DNA of 64,000 nucleotides, taken from NCBI GenBank assembly GCA_028583405.1, contig CM053243.1, positions 18,951,550 to 19,015,549 on the forward strand, read 5' to 3'. Under the pieces are notes generated by a model. That model had not been told where the DNA came from. It saw only the letters and a list, made by a program, of their open reading frames with translations, and ran no database searches. This DNA is from Pogonophryne albipinna. Its lineage: Eukaryota > Chordata > Actinopteri > Perciformes > Artedidraconidae. A program made the position numbers and the translations under genes. Positions 14,481-25,900 of this stretch are shown piece by piece. Position 1 is the first letter of the stretch; the number at the start of each line of letters is the position of its first letter.

Positions 14481-16504
14481 TCATTTATCTATGTGTTCAA
14501 ATCTGCGAGAGCTAACAGTGGCACGTCTGTCACCTTTGGGTTGACACTGAGAATTTGACAATGGATTGTTTTCTCGTCTGAAACAAAAATGACACTGGAC
14601 ATTTGCGGCCAACCTCAACAAAACAATTTTATATTTCAGTTACGCCTCGACATTGAATTTGAATATATGTCCTATGTAATTTAATTTAAAAAACATGTTG
14701 CCTTGGTGTTTAACATAAGACAACAATATTAAGCTATAAGAGCTACTGTTGATCTTTACGCACAGGCAACAACGTCTCCAAACATTGTCTGGTTTTACGC
14801 ACAGGATAAAATTGTTCACCCACTATTTTCCATTGTATTATTTTCATTGTGTCAAAACTAACAGTCATTACAGGCATTCTCTAGAAGCAGTAAAGCCGGC
14901 AGAGATCAGAAGCACAACTAGCTCGACTAACTGGACCCATGTAGAGGCAAAAGTTTGCCGGCTGCAGTTATCCAGATCTCCAGGGAACAATAAGCAATCT
15001 ACTGTCAACACTTTTAGGTTATGGACAGATCGTCTTTCATTAGCTCTCGTTCACAGCTTTGTAAAAGGTATAATACATCGAACCAAAAACTAAGCTTTTT
15101 CACTTTTGAAAACACAACAATTCGGTGCCCATCTTCTTGAGTGAAATACATATAAGTTATTGCAACAGGCTTGATATATAATTGAAGCTTCGTTTGTCTA
15201 ACTTTGCTATCAGCTATATGTCCGATAAAACACATTAATCTTAGCACTTACATAAAACGGCCATAGTTCTGCTGGTAAAAAGTGTTAAATCCACTTTACC
15301 TTGAATCCTAGATCATTCGATGGTAAACTGCAGCAGGAGTCGATCTCAGATCCCGGTCCGACTTTCTGTGCTCACAGTTCGGCACAGTTTGGTCTCTACT
15401 CCTCCTGCGTCCCTGCGTAAATATTATGACTGCATTACACAAACAATATTCATATGCAAAAAAGTCCAACATCACACAAGACGCAGCGAAGAGAAGGGCA
15501 TATTGCATCCGATTGAGTATTAACTGGTCTAACGGGGATTTTGCTTGCTTTTTTATTTAAAGAAGGCCAGGGAAAATGTTTACATTTTGCTGTATAAACA
15601 TCCTGCCCATGTTCCTGTCTATCTTTTGAAGAAATCATAAGGTGGTTTGAATAAGAGGGGCAAATTATCTGGTTATCACTGTTGAATACAGCTAAAATGT
15701 TTTTTTTTTAATATTTCACAAGTTTAATTGTGTTGCAAATTAGACTCGGGGTAAGTACCGTGCTGGTGCATCAAGCCTGTGCCTGAAAGTGAGGGACACT
15801 GCTTTCACTGCACGTTCAGGAATCTACAGTTTGTACACTTGTATTATTCAGCATTACAAATAGGAATATAAATTAAATAAAGTCATACTAGAAAGCAAGG
15901 CATTTAGAATATGTATCTAAATGCCCTTTACGTGTAGTATGCTGTCGCGTAATACGATCATCCATTTTAATTTAGTTCAACTCTGTAGCGTATAATAACA
16001 TAGGCTATACGTTTTACTGAATATACCGGAGAAACATTCCCTATTTTAATGTAAGGTAGGGAAAAACATTTCCCTGAAAAGTGAACGCACACAGATGTGC
16101 ATACTTACAGCCCACCACTGGAGTAGGAGGGATCTGGGCGGGTCCCAACATCAGGATGGCCAAGACATCCAGCTTCCAATGCGCTGATGGCAACAGATAA
16201 GTAAAAAGTGAGCTCTTCGGACGCACGACAACACACCAACTGAAGTGGAAAGCGGCTCCTGTTCTGCTCCTCATCCCATTTCGGACGTGTTGTACAAGGC
16301 TTCAGGCTGCTGCAGGACTGCATCAAGAGAAAGAAGTCAGAGTTTAGAAGACAGTTTCGATTTCGACTCGTTCGTTAAGTTTGCCTACGGTTACTTTTTC
16401 GACTCTTTATGCCAGCTAACTAGCATCTTACTTTAAAGTGTTTATAGCTGGAAAGGTGGACACCAACTATTTTCGTTTGCCATCTCGAAGACTACATTTA
16501 ACTA
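14481..16504 (+). promoter_or_regulatory. foxf1 proximal promoter and 5' UTR region
   Basis: This is the stretch immediately upstream of the foxf1 coding start. No TATA box at a convincing position and no other gene was recognised. An in-frame TAA at 16499-16501 closes the foxf1 reading frame two codons before the ATG, so the coding region does not extend further 5' in this exon. The transcription start cannot be placed from sequence alone. Confidence 0.4.
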
Positions 16505-18861
16505 ATGACGGCAGAGGTCCAGCAGCCCGCCGCGCAGACTCCTGCTCAGAGCAGTCCGATGTCTGCCCCGGAGAAGCCGCACGGACAGACGGCAGTGATG
16601 GAAACCGCCTCTTCGACTACGAAAACCAAAAAGACAAACGCTGGGATCCGCAGACCAGAGAAACCCCCATATTCATACATCGCCTTAATAGTCATGGCTA
16701 TCCAGAGCTCTCCAACCAAGCGACTGACGCTCAGTGAAATATACCAGTTCCTACAGAGCCGTTTCCCGTTTTTCAGGGGCTCATACCAGGGATGGAAGAA
16801 CTCCGTGCGTCACAACTTGTCTCTGAACGAGTGCTTCATCAAGCTGCCCAAGGGCCTCGGCAGGCCCGGGAAGGGCCACTACTGGACTATCGACCCGGCT
16901 AGTGAGTTTATGTTTGAGGAAGGGTCCTTCAGAAGGAGACCGAGGGGTTTTAGGCGCAAGTGCCAGGCGCTGAAGCCCATGTACAGCATGATGAACGGCC
17001 TGGGATTCAACCATATCCCCGAGTCCTACAACTTCCAGGGGAGCGGCGGGGGACTTTCCTGTCCACCCAACGGCCTGTCCCTGGACAGCGGGATTGGGAT
17101 GATGAATGGACACTTGGCAGGTAACATGGAAGGGATGGGTCTGTCCGGGCACAGCATGTCACACTTGTCAACCAACGGTGGACATTCCTACATGGGAAGT
17201 TGTACAGGATCCACCGGGAGTGATTATGCACATCACGACAATTCCGGCTCCCCTCTGCTCACCAGCGGAGGAGTCATGGAACCTCATCCGGTCTACTCGA
17301 GCTCAGCCTCGGCATGGGCTCCAGCCCCCTCGGCCTCTCTGAATAACGGGGCCTACATAAAGCAGCAGCCTCTGTCTCCTTGTAATCCAGGGGCCAACTC
17401 ACTGCAGCCCAGCTTGCCCACACATTCATTGGACCAATCTTACTTGCACCAGAACGGGCACAATACTACAGATTTACAAGGTAAGCTTATTCACTTCTAA
17501 TTTATCAACTTAAAAAAACTCAAACATGTTGTGTAAGACTGTGGAACATTTCATTAGAAAAACGTGTGAAGATAAATAAAATCATAGTATAATTTCATTC
17601 ATATTTACAAATAACACCACAATACATTTAATTTCAAGGTCTAAACCTTCAGGTCTACACAATATTTTCAACCAAGTTCAACAGGTTTTTTATGATCGTG
17701 GATCTATTGGTAATACTGAACAGCTTTACATTTCCTTAGTGGAATCTCATGTATTTGTCACTAAACATGGGCTGATCTCAACTATTGTATTGAAAAGGGA
17801 AGAGTAAAATAAAAATCAAGCCAATTAAGGACAGTTATAAAACCACGTATTTTCTCCCACAAAAAAAAGTAATCTTCTTCACCACTGTCCGGCTCTAATT
17901 AGGCGGTTTAAACTCGCATGGTTTCAGTTTCCGCAATGATAAAGAAAAGAGGGTAGGGATCGTCTGCCGGGACAGTTTAGAGCCGTGCCAATCTCCGGGC
18001 AAGAAAAACAACCGCGGCCAAGAGCAGCCTGCCTTGCCCCGAGGCACCAAGTCCTCCGGGACTGGCGTGCAAGAGAGCCACTGTCAATTAGCCTGCAAGC
18101 CCGCCTCCGCTTTCCACAAGCTTAATCGCGCTTGCTAAATGGACTTTGGGTCTGTGAGGAATAGGCCTATACACTTGTATCCGACTAAGTAAAAACCAGT
18201 GGAGCTATTTATCTGTCCTTTATACATTAAATAAGCAAAGGTAAAGTGTTGTTATTATAAAAAATAATAATGGTCATCTCTGAGAAAATGTTCCATAATG
18301 AGCTTTCTTTTCACACAATAGCATGTGGTTGGACAGCTGTTGAAAACAACATACTTGTTAGTAAGGAATAGGATGGACACTATATTTAATTTAACAAAGT
18401 TGTCTCAAGTTATTATTATAATTATTATTTGTATTCTTATTAGTGTAATATTATTTGCCTAGGCTACAAATAGATCGATGAAATTAAAGTCAAAGTTATG
18501 GCTGCTCTAAGATGACATTTCCATCATAAACAGACCTAATTGACAATTAACAATTAAAGCCTACATTTTGTATTTATACAATCATTCTATTATGTTTAAA
18601 TGGGTTTTATGTTATAGTTCCAAACAACATTATTGGAAAGTTGCCATGTATCATTGAACATATTTGTGACCATATATTTTAAATGCTTTTTCCACAGGTA
18701 TTCCTCGGTACCATTCCCAGTCTCCAAGCATGTGTGACCGAAAGGAGTTCGTGTTCTCGTTCAACGCCATGACGTCCTCCGCGATGCACTCACCGAGCAG
18801 CAGCTCGTACTACCACCACCAGCAGGTCTCCTACCAGGACATTAAGCCCTGCGTCATGTGA
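16505..18861 (+). CDS. foxf1: Forkhead box protein F1 (two coding exons)
   Basis: Exon 1 is 16505-17480 (donor GTAAGC) and exon 2 is 18698-18861 (acceptor CACAG), joined in phase 1 to give 379 residues, the length I recall for human FOXF1. The forkhead domain spans about residues 51-143, with the recognition helix [15 protein letters not shown] at 97-111. The C-terminus has the FOXF1 signature: [14 protein letters not shown] and the terminal DIKPCVM. The protein is a nuclear transcription factor of visceral and lateral-plate mesoderm that acts downstream of Hedgehog signalling. FOXF2 is less likely because its tail differs and mthfsd lies next door. A second Met at residue 19 (16559) opens MSAPEKPHG, which resembles the N-terminus described for shorter mammalian FOXF1, so either start may be used. 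Neither ATG has a strong Kozak context. No damage is seen. Confidence 0.97.
17880..18150. promoter_or_regulatory. Candidate intronic regulatory block in foxf1
   Basis: This is a distinctly GC-rich, non-repetitive block inside an otherwise AT-rich 1.2-kb intron. It contains several homeodomain-type cores (CTAATTAGG, CAATTAGC). The compositional contrast and position suggest a conserved intronic element; this is inference only. Confidence 0.3.
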
Positions 18862-19720
18862 GGCCCCGGCGGACAACCTGCAGACCAGAGGACGGTGTCC
18901 CAGGACGGTGAACTGAAAAGAGAACACATGAGTTAAATAACCACTGAGAGACATAAAGGCATGCCCCGGCCCATGGAGAGCACTCACTGCTTCGAGTATA
19001 CCGGACTACTTTTCTGTACTGTTTCACACAGCGACAGGCCAATCACAAATCAACCACATAATAATAATATATAATAATAAAGACAAACTTTTTCATGCCA
19101 TCAACATCGTCCAGCGGGGTAAAGACTGGGTGTATTGAAACCCTGCTGCTGTTTGGTACTTAGTCCTGCAGAGCGGATGACTACCACTTCACATTTTGTT
19201 AATGTTTTTTCTTCTTGAAGTAAGTCAATGTAAAAATGCACACACTTTTATCTGTCTAAAGTTTTAACTTACCTTTTCTTTGACAAATTAGACTGAGGCT
19301 CCTTTTTCCCTTTTTTGGACTTTCATACCAGCGTTGAATTTTGGAATGAACAGTTTTGGACATCACATAAAATATGTCCATATATTCTAAGGATGAAGGC
19401 ACTTTTTGAATAGCCTATGCGCATCTTTTTATTTATTCTTTAGGCCTACATATTTTTAATTTCAGGCGAATTGGCCAAAGAGGTATATTCTTTATTGGCA
19501 ATATTTGTCAGAACGCTTGTTATTTGTTTTAAAATGAAAATTGAGGATATATTGTAAGCACTGTTATGTCGTTTGTGTTAGATATATGTAGACCATTACT
19601 TTCAGCACTGTATACTTATGTAATGTTAGAAAATTAGCAAGGGTCCATCAATGAGGGCTAATCTTTAGGTTATATTACAACAAATCATTTGTAAAGAAAT
19701 AAAATATATCTGTTGGGCTG
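18862..19720 (+). other. foxf1: foxf1 3' UTR (predicted)
   Basis: This non-coding stretch follows the foxf1 stop codon. AATAAA hexamers occur at 19076-19081 and 19698-19703, so alternative polyadenylation is possible. The distal end is a prediction. Confidence 0.5.
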
Positions 19721-22700
19721 TTGAAGCCTAAATACACAAAACAATCGATTTCATTACTCACCCACAATTCATGCTAATGTTTTCAGGACTCTGCAAACAA
19801 ATACCACAAAACATATGTAATTGTTGGCAGCAGTTTAAGATTAAAGGCAATTCTGCTTCTTTCTGAGACATAACACTATGCACAATTATTCAACTGGGTT
19901 CTTAAATAAATGTTTAGAATTTCAATTAATTACTTAATTAATGAAAAAGGGGTATAGCCTCTCATTACATGGATTTTAGATACTAAATCTTTGTTGATAG
20001 GGAAGCCAAAATGAAGGTATAATATCCACATTAAAGTGGTCCGATAATACACAGAAGAAAAAAAGTCAAGCATGATTAAATATAATGGACATTTCAAGGG
20101 AAAAAAAATATGACTTTCCACAAAACAATGATTAATTAGTAATACATTTTAAATAAAAGTCTTTAGAAATAAATCCTTCACCCTCTATGTAAGGAGAGTG
20201 TAGCAATTAAAGCGTAACAAATCAAGAGGCAGAGATCTCACACGCCTTTGGTTACAGGCGGAAAAACTGCTTTTTGTTATTCACTCTGAATAACTCAGGG
20301 TGTGTAAAATACTTCTGTGAATCTTACACACAAAGACTGGATTTCAACAAACAACTTATAAAACCAAAAAAAGGTTATGTGGGTCTAACATAAGTGGAAG
20401 AACTGTTGAGAGTATGTCTTTTTTTCTTTTCATTCTTAACCAGGCAAATATCAACCTTGAAAAAAATAGCAGAGCCACAGAATTAGATGCACAGAAATAA
20501 TGAATAAGTGAAGTCTTAACACACCATACAAATCCCACATAGCCAGTTATATTAGAAAAGGAAGATATACCAAAATGCTCTGTGTGCTTCATTTGTTGGT
20601 TATCATCTGCTAAATCAGTGGTCAGTATTCATGGCTGTATATTTGAGCTATGCAAGTTATAATTGGTACAAAGTGTAGTTTTATTTATTATAAAATGTAG
20701 TTTAAGGTTTCAAAAATAATAAGTTGCGTGGGCAGCATGGTGGAAGAAATTTAGCTTTTTAGCACCTACTAGTTCACCGAGTGTTGTGTCTTGAGTAAGA
20801 TCAAATAACAGGATTGTAATTTAAGAGATCTTGTTCATTTAATGCTGTTTAGGCGTATGTGTACACATACATGTGTTTTAATAGCTGTGTAGCTCTGAAA
20901 TCTCAGAACATGACCACTGACTGAACCCCAGTAAAACCATGCCTTAGAGCACGGGATGGCAGGGTCAACAGGAGTGGAACAAACTGATGACATTTGCCGA
21001 GGTCCAGTGCTCTGGCGGGGCTGAGAGAAAGAGAGAGATATCGACAGCTGTTCCCACACCAGGCCTGGATGACAGCTCCATAAAAAGCCAGAGGCCTGCG
21101 CTGTGCAGACAGACATGCTGTGTGCCTCAATCAAGACTTCAGTGAAAACAGGACACTAGTCTGGCACTGCAGACCGACAGGAGAGTGAGAGACCAGATAA
21201 TGTGTCAGTCTTCATAGGGCACAAGATACAGGCTATTGGGTTTTGATGAGTGGCTTGTGCGCATCTAAGTACAGGTATTTGAGAATACATTAATCTTTTA
21301 CTTTGTATCTAAAAACAGGGCAACAATAAATGATCACCCTATGATTTGTCTTACCCGTCAAGAAACACTGACTGGATTCATATTAAAAAGGTTAAACATT
21401 TCCAAGACACCAACATGCTTTCTATATTTGTGTAAGTTCAGTGGTCTGGTCTAAGTTTAAATTGTGACAGTTATTAATGCCTCTTTAGTGAAAAGTGTTA
21501 TTTGCAAGAGTTGTAGGGGTTGAGGTGGAGTGTGGTTTTATCAAAGTTTGCTAGTCGTTATCCAAAAACAGGCAATTTCCTAAATTCTGCCAATGACCCC
21601 AAATAGAAGATAACAGAAAGACACTGCATTTTTTTTGTGGAAAAATAAAGACACTAAGCTGAACCAGTACAGTCAAAAGCTTTAGTAAAGAATGTTATAC
21701 AGCAACGTGTTACAAACAGTTAACACTAAACAGCAGCCAGGCCTGGTAGAATCTCCTAAAAGTTGAATGGTGGGGCTGGCTGCATACTCAAACTTGTCTA
21801 ACTAAACAGAATGCCTTGAACATCTACTTCCTAATCAACAAAGGTACAAATATCAACTTTTAAATGTACAATGTGTATTTTGAAAATATCCTGAAAAAAA
21901 CCTTAGTAAAAACCACAGTAAACAAGTAGAAATCAAAAGGTGTAGCTCCAACGAGACTACACAAAGTCCTAAATGTTTAGATGTTTTTAATCTACAAACA
22001 GATCGTAGTCAAATACACTTTACAATCATGTTGGTTTTATAGAATTCCTAAATCCTGTCTTATGAGCAAGGACAAACTATGCAAATGTCATATCAAAACT
22101 AAAATATGGCTTTTTAAACATCTTCTAAATGTGTCTAACGCCAACATTTGCTCAAATGGCAGTCTATTTCAAATGGAGCACATTGTTATTTTTTTCAATT
22201 GAATAGGAAAAGAATAATGCAATTATGGGCAATCAAATATTAGAGATGCTGTGAACATTGAATGACATTTTAAGAATAGAAAAAAAACGGGAAGGAAACG
22301 AGTTTTGCAAAGCGTTTAAAAAAAAGTTCATTCGTGAGGTCTATATGGATATAGACCAAGGATCATTCTCTAAATGTCACGCTTCCTAGCTCGGGAATCA
22401 TCCAGATTGTATAAACTTTGTAACTGATGGCGCCATCTTTAACAACAAAAACTAACCACTTAAAAGGTTTTAAAGTCAAGCAGACAAATCAGTCTGAAAA
22501 CAAAACCCTCTCTGAGGAGGTAACACTGATAACTGGTTGTAGAAATAAAATGTACTGAACACTTTACAACAGTTAACTCTATACTTGTATTTTTAACAAA
22601 GACTGCTTTGAAGAAATTAATTGCAGTCAAATTTTAAATAATTAACCACCTTAAAGCAATGAAGGTTGTGTGTACACAGACCAGGAGGTGTGGTGGTGTT

Positions 22701-22974
22701 TCTGGATGTGTGTGTGCAAAAAGGCACATAGGTAAATTATTGTGAAATGGTATGTAAAAAAAAAAACCTTTCTAGGGAAATGCTTTTTCATTTGAACAAT
22801 TGCATATTCAATTCATATTTAGTTAAGCTCATTAGCCTTAGGGGTCAAATGATATGTCTATGGCCCAAATAACTGATTTCCTCTTGTAGTAAATCCAAAA
22901 ATATATAAAACAAACTAGATTCTTCTTAAGGCATTTAAGGTTGTTTCACGATAAACTCCTTTGACTGAGTATTG
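19721..22974. other. Intergenic DNA between foxf1 and mthfsd 3' ends
   Basis: The two genes converge on this AT-rich stretch. No coding exon, RNA gene or repeat with clear ends was recognised. The part next to 22975 should include the mthfsd 3' UTR, but no polyadenylation signal could be chosen with confidence. Confidence 0.45.
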
Positions 22975-25900
22975 CTATTCCTGCTCAGCCTTTTCATTGG
23001 TGTCATTCTCAGCCTCTGGGGGATCAGTTGTATTCTCCGGAGCCGTCGGTGGTCTTTCTCTCCGGTTGGACTGTCCAGCCCTCTTGCCTCCCCGCTGGCT
23101 CTTGGCCAGCTCGGCCTGGAGACTGTGACCATTCAGACTGAGATCCTGCAGAGACTCCAGGGCCACCTCTGCAGCCTGAGGGTCGCTGTAGTCCAGGAAG
23201 GCCCGGTGCTGAGCCCCCTGCCAGGTGAGCCTCAGTGGGATGGCCTCCCTCTCTCTGAGGGCCGTCTTCAGCTCACTGACACGCAGCCCAGCAGGGATTC
23301 CCCCCAGGTACACTGTGGTCACACTCAGAGGGAGCCTACGCTGAGTTGGGACTTCACTTGCACCCTCCTCTTGATCCTTCTCCCTCATGTTATCACCTCT
23401 TCTTCCTCCCCTTCCTCTCTTATTGAATTCTCTGTCATTTTCTCCCCCACCATCTCCTCTGCCTTCTTTCCTCACTCTTGGTGGACGCTGTCTCGGTTTC
23501 TGATCTAAATCCCCTATTTTCTCCTGTTTGGACTCTCCCTCATCATCCTGCTGTATGTTTCTCCTTGGCCTCCGTCTGGGTGGCCTTTTGGTTTGACCCG
23601 TGTGCAGACCAGGCTCTGTTCCCTCGGGCACCACGCCCAGAGTTACGTCCTTTCCACCCTCTTCCTCCAGCTCACGCAGCTTCTTCAGGACGGGGATCTT
23701 CTCCAGCTTTTCTGGGTCCAACTGGAGACACAAAACAGTCTCAGTAGGGTTGAAGGGGAAGGGTGTCAAACACACACACCAAACAAATAGACCTCTGAGC
23801 CGATACCTACGGAAAAGTCAAATGAATAATCCACAATCTGATAAGGTAATTGGTATTATTCCATCCTGCTCAGAGCCCATACATAGCAACAGGACAGTTC
23901 ACTTCCCAAGCAGTTAAAAATAAAGACTGCCCTCTTGATTTGTTGGGCCTGTAAGTGTCTTGGCAGCCTTTGATAGGGAGCCGTCCTGTAAAGGATATAC
24001 GGGGCTATTGTTTTTGCACTGGCCTGTTTGACCCGAGGTTCCCCTGCCGCTGCAGAGCCAAGCTGGCTGGGCAGAGGAGCCTTTGATGATCAGACATGGC
24101 CTTCCTGCCAGTGAGGTCACTGGGTCCTGTTTACTTACATGCATGTCTTAAGGAGCCCAGAGGTATTGCACACACTCATGGCAGGAATAATGCACCAATA
24201 ATGTCTAATAAAAGACAAATTATCAGGTGGAACATCTCCATCAGGGTCAGTGAATCAGAAGCAGTTTGGACTAACATTTAAATATACACAGTTAATTATC
24301 TTATTGGCTTTTTTCTCATGTTTAAAGTATTTTGCTTTTTAATTTTTCTTAAAAGTATGTTTATATAAATCGTTTTCTTACAAATACTGATTAAAAAGGG
24401 TCAATTGAAGGAGAATGAATACGGCAAACATTGATGATGTGGGATTTCATTACATGTCCATGAGAGGGCAGTGTTGCGACAGAGAATCTCTGTACAATCA
24501 ACTTCTATCTGCTTCATTTGAAAATCATAAAGATCTGCAAGGAGGCGGTTTTAGTCATGGTTTATTTCCTTAATCTTGATGTCCTATTTTTAAACTGACT
24601 TTAAAATAAAATACACCTGAAATTTAAGTCTGACGAGTATAGAGAGCCGAAGTCCCTCCCTTTCCGGGGGACCTCCATGGGACCTTATTTTGGAAAAGGT
24701 ATGTATTTAAGTCAATGGCGAGAGAAAGATTATCTTTCGATCCCGTTTAAATTGTGCCACGAATTACACAGATGTTTGTCAATTTAAAACATAATTTTGC
24801 AAGTCAAAAAAATTAAAATGTGTCATAAAACTGGGAAGTAACACTTTTTTGTGTGAAACGCTCAATGAACTACATCTCCCGCCTCGCACCACACACCAAG
24901 ACGGCTGTCACATTTCACTTATTTCTTTCAGAATGAGGCGAAAAGTATTAAACGAGGAGAAAATCACTACAAGTCTGGGCATGTTGAGAGCTGCAAATAC
25001 ACAAAAGGGGAGTTAGTCGGTTCCGTAAGAGCCAGCATGCGGGACCGGGATTTGTAGTCTTTCTAGTTGCATATTTTTCATAGTCTTATATTTCAGTTTT
25101 ATGACAAACTGTGACTTTTTTGACATGGAAATTATTTTTTATGATTGACAAACATGTGTAATTCGTGGCACAAATGGGATCGAAAGACAAGTGGTCTTGC
25201 TCCATTGACTCCAATACATACCTTTTCCAAAATAATGTCCCATGGAGGTCCCCGCAAGGGGAGGGACTTCGCCTCTATGCGTGTATACTGGAATACAGTA
25301 GAACAAAGCAAAAATAAATAAATCCTTTTAATTTACCTTAGTCCAAATGATTCCCTGTGGTTTGGGGGTCTGGCACTTTGTTTCAATAACTCTGGTGGGT
25401 GTGAGGATGTAGTCCACTGTCAGGTCATGACTTTCAATTAACTCCTCAGGAAGGTCCATCACCTGAAAGCATACATATACCAATAAGAAACAACAGGTCA
25501 GTAATCAAGTGTTTGATTAACAGTCCAATGTAAAAAGAACCTTATTTATTAACAGAAAAGGGAGGTATTTGTTTGAATGATATTGGCAAGTATGAACTTC
25601 TAAATGTGAATGTACTAAAATATGAGTAGGGTTGCGCATTTGATATTAGTTATGACATTTTACCCACTAAAACACAAACTGATGCACAATAGACAAAGAT
25701 AAAAGTAAAAACATGTCTCACCAATTGAGAAATTGTAATATATTTTATTGCTTAAGCATTAATCAGGTTTTCATTTGATAAAGTTAGTCAAAGTAAAGGA
25801 TAGCTTTAATGGAATAATAGTTTCAACTGTAATAGAGAAGATAAATATTTAAATTCCATGTTCAGAGTTATGAGCTCTGATGAAAAAGAAAGACTAACCT

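Noticed and set aside
16781..17152. 123-codon antisense frame within foxf1 exon 1
   Set aside because: It is a shadow of the GC-rich foxf1 coding sequence, with no domain and no splice context.
22972..23508. 178-codon plus-strand frame opposite the last mthfsd exon
   Set aside because: It is antisense to a well-supported RRM exon, and its composition mirrors that exon.
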